Position numbers and translations under genes: made by a program
Part shown: one piece after another, positions 51,946-63,354 of the stretch
Layout of the letters: each line of letters starts with the position of its first letter
How positions within the stretch are numbered: the first letter of the stretch is position 1
DNA from: Lophium mytilinum
Taxonomy: Eukaryota; Ascomycota; Dothideomycetes; Mytilinidiales; Mytilinidiaceae
Direction: 5' to 3'
Length of the DNA: 64,000 bases
Assembly (NCBI GenBank): GCA_010093605.1
Contig: MU004181.1
Coordinates: forward strand, 3,564,215 to 3,628,214
Notes under the pieces: generated by a model
What the model was told of the DNA's origin: nothing
Database searches by the model: none
The model's input: only the letters and a program-made list of their open reading frames with translations

Positions 51946-54645
51946 TTATGCCAGGTAGCCTAGCTCGTCCCCTTCCAAGCGCTCGAGATACTCTTTCTCC
52001 AGAAGGATGTCGATGCATTTCTTGATATCGGGCACCCGCGGCGAGAATCGGCTCTTGATCTGGCCGATAGTCTCCGAGACGAGCTGCTGGTGCTTCATCT
52101 TCTTGCGGGACTTCATGATACGCACAATAGCAGACTGAGAAAATTGTTAGCATGTGGGGCGGAGTGAGATAGCTGTGGTCACTAACCTGCATGAGGAGCT
52201 TTCGGTCTTCCTCAATAGTCTTGTGGGTATCCTCGGCTTCTTGCTTTTGCTCAGACTTGATTCCGATATTCAGATTGATCTTCATCTTCTTGGTCTTGAA
52301 GCCCGTATTAAGTTTGTAGACCGTGCCGGCCTCAGGCTTCGCACCGTCTGGCGACGCAATCACAATCTTTGCCTTGACAAAGACTCCGATGCTGGGATCC
52401 AAAGTCTCCTTCGCCAGTTTCGTGGCCTCCGCCATCTCCTCGTAGGACACGGTGTCGTTGTCGTTGAAGAGCAACAGCAGAGCCATCTGGTAGGTAGAGA
52501 CCTGAAGTGTCGGAGAGGCCTTGGTGTTAGGCATCTTGATGTAATTCGCCTTCATCTCACCCTTGCACAGCTGCCATAGCCAGGTGAGCTTGCGACCCTG
52601 GTGCTTGTGGTTGTAGAACTTGGCGAAGCGCTCATAGGTCTTGTTGATCTCAATAGGAGCCACGAACGGCGTCACGGGCGGATTCAGCGGCCAGAAACCC
52701 GTGCCGAGGATGTTGTAGGTAGCATCAACGAAGTTCTTGACGTCTTCCCGCTCGAAAGTATCGTTTACCCAGTCCTTGTACGAAGTGTTGAGATCTTTCG
52801 AGATCTGCATGTCCTGGAACATGCGCTGGAGCTTATTAGTGTACTCGAAACCGCAAGCCTCTTTGAGTTTGCTGATCATGCTAGTCTCCGCATCATCGGA
52901 TGCCGACGAGGTTTGTACAAGACGTTTGGCCAGCATTCGAGAGTAGAACTTCTGGAAAACATCCTTATCCTCAATATACTTGAAGACAGTCATGATTTGG
53001 GTCAGAAGCTTCTCCATGTCATCCTCTTCCGTCATTTTAGCTGTCGACTTCTTCAGGAGATTGTCGGTATACTTGGCAAGCAGCTCAGGCGACTTGTTCG
53101 AGCCAGACTTGCAGATCTTGTTCCGATTGACGAATTCTCGGCAGGCATTGTCCAGAGAGCGCACGAACTCCGACTCGCCGTTGAAAGCTCGGTTGACGAG
53201 GTCTTGATACTGGGTATGGACCTCAAGAAGTGCCTCCACGTAGACCTTGGGCTCCAGGCTATCTCCTTCTGCCGAGACCTTCTCCACTGCAGCTAGGCCA
53301 GCTTTCCGGACGTGTGTCTCGAACCGGTTGCGTAGCGGATCCAGTCCATCGGGAATCCGAGCTAGAAGCTTGTACATCCGACCTAGGTCATCTTGCCGAT
53401 CTTGATCTAGGAGACTCTGGAACTCATCGCGCAGGATCGCGGAGTGATTAGTAATAAGAGATTGCTCGCAAGTGCGCATGAGCGGAGTCATGATCTCGTT
53501 AAGGAGGTACAGCGGCACACGCTCCTTCTCCTCGTCCAGACGGGCCTCAGCTTTCTTCATATACTCCACAACGTTGTTCTCCGCAAGGAACTGTTTCGAC
53601 TCCGTATCGTAATACTCCGCAGTGGAAACAAGGAACGGCTTCTCGAAGTACTCCTTGTACACGTCCAGAGTCGACTTCGTGCTGTCGGATTCGTCCAATC
53701 CCAACGAAACGAAGGAGTCTACGACGCTCTTGATATGAGACTGCTCGATAGTTTCGCCATTGCGCTGCTTCTCAACGAGCTTGAGGACCGAGCGCATCAC
53801 GCTATCTTGCGTGCCGAGGAACATGTCATCCTTCCATCGAACGAGATGCAATGTATAGATGTCATAAATGTTCTTCTTTCCCTCATCCATTTCCCGCTTC
53901 ACCCAATGGCGGTTGAGATATCGGAACAAGTGGTTGTTGTATTGGCCTGCAGTAGTGTAGCGGTTCCATTCTTTGATGTAGTACGTGAGCAGCGCCTCGT
54001 CAACGTGGTCGCGTGATCGCTCTTGAACACCCCGGAGGTGGTCCTGAAGGTATGTGATGAGGTGCTGGTACAGATCCTCTCCAAGGAGATGGGCTAGAAT
54101 ACGCGTTAGCAAACAAGTTCAGGAAAACGAAAGGATGGGTGAGGATCACCACCTCCCCGGTTCTGATGACCGGTAAAGCCACCTGAGCCAACCGCCTTCT
54201 GGGCTGTGCAGAAGTTATGGATCGCTGTGTAGAGGCCCATGTACGTCTTCATGTCCATTCCGCCGCGTAGGTCGTTCATGATCTTCTCCACGCCCGCTTC
54301 GAGGTAGTTCCATCTATGAATGTGATTAGCTACTGCACAGTCAAGCTTGAAGCGCCTCTTGGAAGCCCCCAACACTTTGCGAGTCCGGTACCGGGAGCAT
54401 CTCGGGTTGTGTCGCGAAATGCTCAAAGTATGTTGCTGAGCGAAGCACCGCAGTGGGCGCTCGTTCAGTTCCCAAGCAGCAGGCAGGGCGGGCAAGAGAC
54501 ACTGAAGCCATCGCCAAAGGCTCTATCCAGGGAGAACTTACGTTGCTTTAACATCATCCTTCTGCGGCATCGGGGGCATGCCAGAGGCATCGGGGGTGGA
54601 TGTCCCGCTGGGCGTCGCCGTACGAGAAACCGGAGTCGACGACAT
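51946..54645 (-). CDS. CUL1: cullin-1, scaffold of SCF ubiquitin ligase
   Basis: Scaffold that joins Skp1/F-box substrate adaptors to the Rbx1 RING subunit. Exons 54645-54542, 54313-54150, 54093-52187 and 52134-51946 give 787 residues. The N-terminus has [12 protein letters not shown] and the Skp1-side helices ([12 protein letters not shown]); the centre carries [17 protein letters not shown]; the cullin-homology domain includes M-L-A-K-R-L. The last exon encodes [11 protein letters not shown], where Lys is the neddylation site, and ends L-G-Y-L-A. The exon 2 donor could be 54149 or 54152; both keep the frame. Intron 1 is long (228 nt). The first exon is Ser/Thr/Pro-rich and variable. Confidence 0.95.
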
Positions 54646-56099
54646 GGCGGCGCTGGCCTGCTCTGGGGCACTGTTCGGAGGCGCCTTGCTGCGCTTGAGA
54701 AACCGAATTTTGACGGCTTGAAGTGGCAGCCTGAGGGGGCGGGTCGACGTTGAAGATGGTGGGTTCGGGGGTGGTGGTTGGTGGGTGGGTGAGGCGAAGG
54801 AGCGGCGAGGTTGACAGAGGACGGCGAGAGGATGCGGGGCCTCTTTTGTATGCAGTCAAAAGGTGAAGTAGGAGATTCACAGGAGTGAATGTGGCATAGG
54901 CGAACTGGCCGAGGGAAAACGGTAGAGGTGAGTGGAAGGAGCGGGCTCTTTTTGAGGTTCGTTGAAGAGCTCAAGGCTCCCACGGTAGGCAGGCGGGCGG
55001 AGCCCAGAAGGAACTTGCCGCACAGCCGCACCTCAACACCATGACTCTATCACCGTGCACAGACCTGCATGTGCAATGATTCCAGCGCCGTCTTTCTGTT
55101 CTCCATGTAGTGGTGAAGTGTGGACACGAGTCTGGTGAAATTATGTTGTCTGAAGTCATAGACATCATTTGGAGCACCCGTGTAGCGGTAATCTACCGTA
55201 ACAGATGGGGTGAATATAGCTTAACCAGACTGCGACGCACACATGTAATGCAGCATTTAAGCAAGGTACTCAGTTTGTTGCGGGAGTAGGTTATCATGCA
55301 CCTTTCTCAAAGCCTCTGTCGAATCGCTGTGCTTCTGCTAACATCGCCCCGTTCTCTACATCTATCGCTGTAGCCTATATTAGGCCTCTTTGGATCATTC
55401 ACTAGCCTCGGATGGAACTCTTTCGAATGATTCACAGATTGAGCTTTTGTCTCCTTGAGGGTTTCGTCTTACTCCGGATCTGTCATGAGATTGTGCAAGT
55501 ATCCGTGTCTTAACGAAAAGCGGTCTGTAGCCCTTTTCTGGTTTGATGAATAGCCTGCAAATGGCTCTCAGTGTTTCTGACAAACCAACTATCTAATGTG
55601 GAAAGAGGATGTAATCAATTCATTCAGGTAATAATAAGAATACTGCGTAGCAGGAAGTTCCCCTGTATAGCGTTTAGGTTGTACAGTGTATACCTTCGTA
55701 CCTTGCATTCGGAGCCGGCGCAATCATTCGGAAGCCTGGCTCGGAGGTTTTCGATATAAAATCCAGTCTACATACATACATCTCAAGAAAGATATGTTGA
55801 CAAAAGCCTTTTCAACTGTCAGATGAAACCCCATGCTACGTCAGGGGTGCTCCGCCAGACTAACCACAGTCGACCTAGAGTGACATGCCAAGGTGCATTC
55901 ACGATGACGTTGGGAAATCCACCTACCTAGCACGAAACAAAAACTCCAACATTCAGAAAACAACCAATCTCTCACCCCCCCGCCACGACCATGACCTGAA
56001 CGACGACACGACTCCCAAAACCACCTCCTCCCCTCGCGTCAACGCGCGCATTCCCCGCAATTCCTGCTCCCAACCCGCCGCCACGAGCGCCGCCGCACC
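54646..56099. promoter_or_regulatory. divergent intergenic between cullin-1 and KHE1
   Basis: 1.45 kb containing both promoters. C/A-rich leader-like sequence precedes the 56100 start. Frames on either strand (54465-55031, 54554-54880) are antisense chance frames over the cullin leader. No repeat was recognised. Confidence 0.45.
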
Positions 56100-57179
56100 A
56101 TGCGCCTCTTCCTTCTCCCAATCTCCACGCGCCGCACCCTCATCTACTGCGAGCGCATGCACGAAAAGCTCGCGTCGGAGCGCAGCTACCTCGACAAAAT
56201 CACCAACAAAGCCAACGAAACCTGGGCTCTCTGGGAAAAAGACTCGAAGAGCATCGCGAACTGGAAAAAGACCGTCACCGTCTACGGCAACAAGGCGTTC
56301 AAGCGGATCCCCTTCGAGGAATGGGGATTAAAAACCGTGCCCGCGCTGACAGCCAAGCGGCGGAAGCTCGAGCTGGAGGGCAAGGAGAAAGTGGAAGTTA
56401 TCTTTCCCCGGCGGTTTGTGCACGAGGAGAGGGTGCCGGGGATATTGCGGCAGCTGGCGACGGAGCGGCAGGCGCTGCATAAGAAGAGGATGATTGGGAG
56501 TATTGCTGCGATGCCGTTTTCGGCGCCGTTTATGTTGATACCCGTGTAAGTTTGTATTTTGTGCGCTGGTGGAGACGCTGGTGGCTGCTGACGGTGAGAA
56601 GGGTGCCGAATATACCTTTCTTTTACCTCGTGTTTCGCGCATACTCGCATTGGAAAGGTAGCTGGTCCTTGAGTGCCTCCAAGATGTATTGCTAACCGGA
56701 ACGTAGCTTTGACTGGCTCGAAGCATCTACAATTCATTCTAGAAAATAAACTCCTAAAACCTGTCCCCTCCTCAGAACTCGACGAAGCATATGCCGCCGG
56801 GCTTATGTACCCTACCCGCGAACTCTCGCGCGCCGCTCCACTCCCTACGCAAGAACAAGTGGATGAGATATCCAACATTGTTGGCAAGCAAACGAATGAC
56901 GGCTCCGAAGACGTCATGGTATTACAGCGGTGGAATGGCAAGCTGATAGCTGAGCGTTTCAAGCTTCCAGAGATGGAGATTGAGATAGAAAGAGCTGTAG
57001 AGCAGGTAGAAACAGCGATAAAGGGCAAGGAAGAATTGTTGGAAGAGAAGCGCGAGCTGGAACGAGCGACTGCTTCGCCTGACAGTGTGCAGACTGAAGA
57101 GCCCGCAGACAAGAAGACGCCCTCGGAGAAATTCGGGGAGACGTTGCGCGAGAAGAAAAGCGATGTCTCAAAGACGTGA
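56100..57179 (+). CDS. mitochondrial K+/H+ exchange-related protein (Mit_KHE1 family)
   Basis: Member of the fungal family of yeast YDL183C, which is linked to mitochondrial potassium/proton exchange at the inner membrane. Exons 56100-56545, 56602-56657 and 56707-57179 encode 324 residues. The N-terminus M-R-L-F-L-L-P-I-S-T-R-R-T-L-I-Y-C-E and the W-x-x-W-E-K-D helix are typical. Two adjacent hydrophobic stretches (about 135-165: M-P-F-S-A-P-F-M-L-I-P-V, then P-N-I-P-F-F-Y-L-V-F-R-A-Y-S-H-W) form a likely membrane hairpin. The charged C-terminal third is Glu/Lys-rich and probably coiled coil. The transport role of the family is inferred from yeast genetics and remains uncertain. Confidence 0.9.
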
Positions 57180-57580
57180 CAACGTCGTTCAGAAGATGTG
57201 TATTATAAGGTGTAAGACCGCTCAACTGTCTCGGTGTAAAGATTTGAATACAACACACACGTATAAACAATGTGTTTTACCACTCATCAATCATCTTTGC
57301 AAGGCACAGGACCCATGCAACAACCGCAAGGGGAGAAACCAGTGCTTGCCCGGAACTTCACAATTGTACAAACCGATACTGGTGACAATCCATGGGACCT
57401 CGGTATAATCCGCAATTTGAAGAGTGTTCTCGGCGAAAACTATACCAATATTCGCTCCGTGATTGCTGCATGAGGGTATCCAGAATACTTTCATTGATCG
57501 GCATCCTATTTATGGGGCATCACAAGCGTATGCACAGACTTAACGTCCGGGAATACACATTACCACTGCCTCCAAAGTCC
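57180..57580. other. convergent 3' intergenic, KHE1 and hydrolase
   Basis: 400 bp between the two converging 3' ends; it must contain both polyadenylation regions. No gene was recognised. Confidence 0.45.
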
Positions 57581-59126
57581 CTACTTCTCAATAGTCACCA
57601 TGTCCCCAAGCCTTGACTTCAAGGCGCCATCTTCGCCTTCCAAAGCCCAGAGCACAATCTGCTCCAGCACATCCGCACCGGCCTTCTCGACAGGAAGCCA
57701 GTGGCCGCCTTTCTCGAGGACGACGATCTGACTACGTTTCGTCAAGTAATCCGAAATCCCTTCCAGTGCCAGCCGTTGCTCGAAGGCAGGGTCCTTCTTG
57801 CCATACACCACCGTCACTGGCGCCTGGAGCGAGCCTGGTGGGCCATCTTCGAAGAGGCCAGCGCCGCTGCTTGACCGACGAGAGAACGACTGGCCATCGA
57901 GTTCCGACAGCCTCACAATCATCTCAAGCGACTTCTCCCACTTGCCCTTGAAGAGGCCTTCGCGGTATATTCGTATCTTCTCGGACCAGCCGTCGTCGTG
58001 TTGACGCTGCTTCACTGCCTCCGGGTAGGCTAATCCATCTTCGGTGATGGTACCGAGTTGAGCTGCACCCGGCCCTATAGTAGCAGCCATACATTCTGCG
58101 GCTTCGGCTGGACTCAGGCCGGCAGGGCCTGGTTTCCTGCTCAGCTTGTGCAGTAGTCTTAGGAACCACTTGCTTCCCATGCGGCCGGCGAAGTTGGAGA
58201 GTGGCGGTGGCAGTTGGAACACCACCACATAGCCGGATTTGCGCGCTTGGCTGAGCAGGGGAGAAACAGTCCGGAAAGCAGTCTTGAGAAGGCGAACGGA
58301 TAGGGGACGCTGCAGCCAGGTGTGTAGCATCTGCTTCGAGGAGCCGAGGTGAGCCTTTGCCGTCGAAACTATCTGCTCAGGCTGATGGTCTTGTTAGTAT
58401 ATCGAGGCAGTAGTTGAGGATGTCCTTAAAAGTCAACGTACGAGGATGGCACTGCTGATAATGAATCGATCAGCAATTTGAGGGGCCTCAGAGGCCAGCC
58501 TGAAGGCTATGATGGAGCCCCAGTCATGTGACACAACCAACACCCGACCCCCATTCTGAATCGGATACTGGTCTCGCATGCCAATGATGAAGGACCCGAT
58601 GGCTTCGAGCACCGTATCGGCAGAGTAGTTAGGGAGATTGTCGCTCCCTCCGTAGCCACCGAGATCTACTGCCACGAGGACACTGTCCTTCAAGAGTTCG
58701 GGCGAGCCTAGCAATCGCTGCCAGAGAATCCAGCTATCCGGGAAACCTGACATTGTTAGTGAGTATCCCAATGATTTGGGTGAAGAACATGCCATGCAGG
58801 AACACTACGAGGTTCTCTGGGGTAGCAGCTGCATGCTCCATATAATGCAGTCTCCGTCCATCCTGTAGGGCAAAGAAGCGATGTTTGAATCCAAACGGCG
58901 AGCTTGCAAGATCCCAGAACTTGCGCTGAGCTGCTCGAGATTACTTAATCAGTTCACCGCATGATCAAGAGTCTATGGCTCACATACCAGCAGCTAGCTC
59001 TTGCTTCTCTGCGTCTGTGATCTTGCGAGTGAGAGAACCGTCAAGAGCAGCAAGGGCGGTGAACACTACGAGCGTGAACACGCCGTAGACAAAGCTTAGG
59101 GCTTTGGCAACGACGTCGAGGAACAT
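57581..59126 (-). CDS. epoxide-hydrolase-like alpha/beta hydrolase, membrane anchored
   Basis: Alpha/beta-hydrolase of the epoxide hydrolase/haloalkane dehalogenase branch. Exons 59126-58988, 58930-58793, 58746-58442 and 58381-57581 give 460 residues. An N-terminal hydrophobic anchor (about residues 8-30) precedes the catalytic domain. The oxyanion motif is H-G-F-P-D-S-W; the nucleophile elbow S-H-D-W-G has Asp, as in epoxide hydrolases rather than lipases; the acid is likely in Y-G-K-K-D-P-A-F and the base in K-G-G-H-W-L-P. Intron 2 (58747-58792) has a GC donor (GCATGT) with a normal CTAAC branch site and CAG acceptor, because only that boundary restores H-G-F. The substrate is unknown. Confidence 0.9.
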
Positions 59127-60089
59127 GGTGGCAGCGTATTAGCTAGAAAATATCCTAACTAGTGGCTGTGATGTGAAGGGAATCCATCGAGGGCATCTCT
59201 GAAGTGTAGTTAAACAATCGACATCGATGAACAGAGCGTCGCCTGATGAGGAAGTGACCATCGCCGCAGTGACACCGTTTGACGAGGACCCCGCAGACAT
59301 CCATGGATTGATTGGAAGCTGGTCACACGCTCAGACATACATTTCGTTCTTACGCCTTATGTTTCAAAGTCGAACATCCTGAACTGTAAGCGGCCGCAAC
59401 CTTTCATAGGTAGCGCTGAACGGTGAGTTAGGAGTATGACGTCAGGGCATTGACTGATTGGTTGAGTGTTCAAGATCACGTGACGTAGTATCAATCCCTC
59501 AATTCGCAGCGACAATATCTCTATATCCCATTCTGATCACTCTGAATAAGCTGGTGCACGTCATGCAGGAGAAGCACCAGACAAGTCGTATATAAGACGA
59601 AGATCAAAAGCAGTGAGAGTGTATTGCACCCTGCACCATAATATGACATCTCGAATGTACGGACCTGACAAGGTTTCAAACCCACGCTCATATTAACGAA
59701 AGACATTATCACTATGAGTGTCCGACATACGAAAAGCAAAGAGAGATGGATGGCTTGCAATGCAGAACGAAATCTGGAAGCGCAAACCATGCCTCAATGA
59801 AAGCAGATTTAGGAAACTAATATTACATAGCGAGACATTAACGGGCCATGCAAGGCAAATGTGACTATGAAAGTTGTCTGACAAATTACGCTCATGGGGA
59901 TGTCGCTGTACAACGCAGAATATATATACGTGGCCGCCCATACATCATGAAAAAAGCCTCCTGGTATCGTCGTCCTTAGCACTCATCTCGAATAGATTTA
60001 GGACAAAGCGCTGCGTCCTCTCTGAATCTAGACCAACGAATCGAGGGCCATCATTAACTTTCCTGTGCTTCAGTCGAAGCAGCATTCGT
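59127..60089. other. intergenic between hydrolase start and glycogenin end
   Basis: About 960 bp holding the hydrolase promoter and the glycogenin 3' region. Frames at 59521-59941 (minus) are unsupported. Nothing else was recognised. Confidence 0.45.
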
Positions 60090-62604
60090 TCAAGAATCAG
60101 CTCCGAAGTTCGGGTCGCGTAGTACGGGCTTGTCTGAAGCCGTTATCGGTGAAACTGGCTTCGGTGCGAAGATGGTCGGTCCCGCGTCGGTCGCCGACTC
60201 GTTCGAATCTTCCCGTAAAGTCCTACCCATGAGTCTTTTCTCGTCCAGGTTGAATTCAGTCGGTCGCCCACCGCCGCTGGACGGGCTGCCAACAGGCACC
60301 GAATGTTCCGGTAGGTCCCTTTGTGGCGTCTCCTTGTTTTCGAGGTGCTTTAAGTGCTCGAACTCGACTAGGGAGGAGCGGCGCAGCTGTTCGAGCTTTA
60401 CTTCCGGATCCTTAAGGAGGGTGAATGTTAGCGTTTTCGTGCAGTCAGGAGCGCAACAACAGCATCAACGTCAGATTCGGACTCCAAAGTCAGACCGTGA
60501 GACTTCGCAAGCGCATTTACAGTACCTGGACTCGGAAAGTATGAAGGTGTCAAAGAGGCTAAGGGCGCGCCTCTAGGACTGACACCGCTGAAAGGGCTTA
60601 TTTTGACCGGAGCGGCGGTGACGGTCTGAGGACTTTCAACAGTAGGAGCCAATGTCGTGGCGGTAGAAGCAGAAGCGCTCGACGAAAGTCGATGATGTAC
60701 GCGACGAAACGAAGCAGCGCTCGCAGAAGAAAAACCGCATTGTGGACATACCCAGTCGACTTGGTCCGGCACGCCTTCGGCGGCTGGCAGTTCTCCTGCA
60801 TTATCCCTCTCATTCCCCCAAAAGGTTGGCCGACGGATCGGCGCAGGCGTAACCGGAAGACTCGGCCTCTCAAAGGCAGTAGGGAAATCTGTCAAGATGA
60901 GGCTTTCGCGACGTTCTTGTCGGTTTAGAGTCGGCGAGAGGATTGCTGACCCAACACCTGCTCCCAGTGTTTCGATGCCCGGCGAGGGTCTTCCATGTCG
61001 TGTCTGTGCTACCATAATTGCACGCACATAGTTTTCTATACCCGGTACACTGTCCCAGGCATTGCTACTTTGTGAGAAAGCCTGCCACCCTTCCTCTGCC
61101 GTCTGCGTCGGGGAGCTTGATGGTGCCGGTACCGTCTCTTCCGCGGAAGCCGCGGAGGCCGCAAGGGCTGAAGGAATCGGGGCGGGGGGAAGATCTTCGG
61201 CGAAGACACGAGTCGGTTTCGGTACACTACGCTCTTTTTCCCATGGGAAAAGTGGTTTTGGCTTGTCAGCGACTTTAGGTTTCGTCTCAGGGACCTGGTA
61301 CCACATGTCTTTGGGTGGTTCTGGATATGATTGCGGAGCTTGAAAGAGAGATCGGCTTTCGGTCCACTCATACGTTTGGTTGGGGAAGTTGGCTGCCTCA
61401 GGCCTGGATTCGGAGGGAGGTTCTGAGCTATGGATGGCAAGTTAGTTCTTGAAGGTAATAACTTTCTAGCTAAGCTTACCGTGTCGCGTCCCAAGACATG
61501 GCAGGAGCAGAGAACTTTCGTTGCTCAACGGTGGGTGTCGGCTCTACGTAGCCTTGGTCAATATTCTCCGCAGCCTCTCCAGGGTCAGATAGCGGCAGTT
61601 CCGTACTAGTGGTAGGCGCTTCTGGCTTTGTGATCTGGGGCGTTGAGATTAGATGTTCGATAGAGGTAGTTCCGATGTTGATGTTTGTTACCTCGCCGTG
61701 AGCGTGCCCTTGCACAGTCGTGGATGAGACCCCTCCGGCGGAGTGTGAAGTCTGAGATTGCGTGAGCGGAGCGCGAGCTAATGCATCCGGTCTACTGACT
61801 GATTTGCCTCTGATGTGCTTATCGTAGACAGCCCACCAGCGTCCTAGAAGCTCGTTGTAAACGCCTCCTGGACTCTGCCGTCCCTTAGTCCACGGCTTAT
61901 CCTTGCCAATGAAGTGGACCATTTTGATGTTGCTCTTGTAGTGCCGGTATGCTGGTTCCCACTGGTACTGGGCGTTCGGCGTACAATTGTACGTAAAGCT
62001 GAGCCTGTGCCAGTTCTTGTGCTCGTAGTATTGGTTCAAAAGGCCCTGATCAGCTCCGTCGAAGCTGTCTCCACTGGCTGCCAGAGTCTGAAGCGCCCAG
62101 TAATCACCCATGTTCGGAGTGAGGACCATGACGCCAGTATTGAAGGCATCTGGCCAGCCCACGTCCGGAGCGGCCGCAAAGGGAGCATCGATGTTGAACA
62201 GCTCGTCGGTCGCGCGCAAAGACACAACATCGGCGTCAATGTACACAATCTTGCTGAACTGAACTTGTCTCCAGAGGGCTATCTTGGTAAAGGCGAAGGC
62301 AAGATCGGGGCGGTCCATGAGGAAGAGATTCGAAAGATTGGGGGTTCGTATCCGCTCGACGGGAATGATATAGTCATATAGGGCCTGCAGAGGTTAGAAC
62401 AAAGAGCTTGACGTATACAAATGTCTTGATACGGACTTTGAGTTCGGTGACTGTGTCGGCGGATAAGGTGTCCAGCGTGACGAGGACGGCCAGCTTCTTG
62501 GTAGTTCCGCCATCTCGTAAGGAATGAGCTAGGACTGCAGCACCGGGAAGGTATGCATCGTTCATGAGCAAGGTGCAATACACTTGCTCGCCATTGCTCG
62601 CCAT
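60090..62604 (-). CDS. glycogenin, self-glucosylating initiator of glycogen synthesis (GT8)
   Basis: Primes glycogen by glucosylating itself from UDP-glucose. Exons 62604-62437, 62384-61480, 61427-60521 and 60410-60090 give 766 residues. The N-terminal GT8 domain has Y-C-T-L-L-M-N-D-A-Y-L-P-G-A, the catalytic D-A-D in Y-I-D-A-D-V-V-S, N-T-G-V-M-V-L, D-Q-G-L-L-N and H-F-I-G-K-D-K-P-W. The long Ser/Pro/Thr-rich C-terminal tail, typical of fungi, ends with D-P-E-V-K-L-E-Q-L-R-R-S-S. An insertion C-P-Q-C-G-F-S-S followed by V-H-H-R suggests a small zinc-binding site. The last intron (60411-60520, GTAAAT donor, CGCTAACA branch site, CTTAAG acceptor) is inferred; without it the frame stops at 60428. 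Confidence 0.9.
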
Positions 62605-63354
62605 AGTCGAGGACAGCTCCGGTCCCGAGGATGAAGGAGTCGAGGTGAGAGGCGCCGGCAGCTCAGAGCTTAGGTTGGTTTGGAGCTCGTTTTCCCCGCT
62701 CTAGCTCGACCTTGACGTAGGAGCTCACGAGCTGTCGATCACGAGGAGACAACGGAGCGAAAGGAAAAAGGGCTAGATAAGGACGCTGGGCGCGAGAGTG
62801 AGGTCCATGGTCAATTGGCCGCCGTGCAAGTCGACACGGCGCGGAAGAGGTGGTGAATGCAATCTCCCAATCTTCCGAGCTTCAGTTCCCTGGCAAGCCA
62901 CCGTGAAGCCCTGTACATTTGCCGTGGCGCACCCGGATCTCACGCCATTGGCTCTCCCGACAGCCGTTTTACAAACGGGTCGGTTGACCTGGAGATGTCG
63001 GCTATGGCCGCAAGCTGCTCTGAGCTCGGGAATCAATACCACGGCATCCGAGTCGCTGAGAGGTATAGGTAGCTAGTGTTCGCCCTATGAACTGCAATCA
63101 TGAGCGTAGTTCTCTAAAAAGGTTCCATTGGACTCACGGTGTTCAGGGGCACGTATCTTCCCTGCTGCATAGCCTGTGACCGTGTTTAAAGTCCCCCGGC
63201 AGTTCATCAATATCGCTTTCGTACAAAGGTGGTATCCTGACTATCTTATTACCATCCATTATTATAGAATCGAAGGTTTTCATAAAACTTTCCCCATGCT
63301 GCTGTTGGAGTTTTATATCGAAAAAGCTACTTGCTAAAACGATATACTTCTATA
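62605..63354. other. intergenic upstream of glycogenin
   Basis: 750 bp between the glycogenin start and the 3' end of the last gene. Overlapping plus and minus frames at 62773-63076 have no support. No repeat was recognised. Confidence 0.45.
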
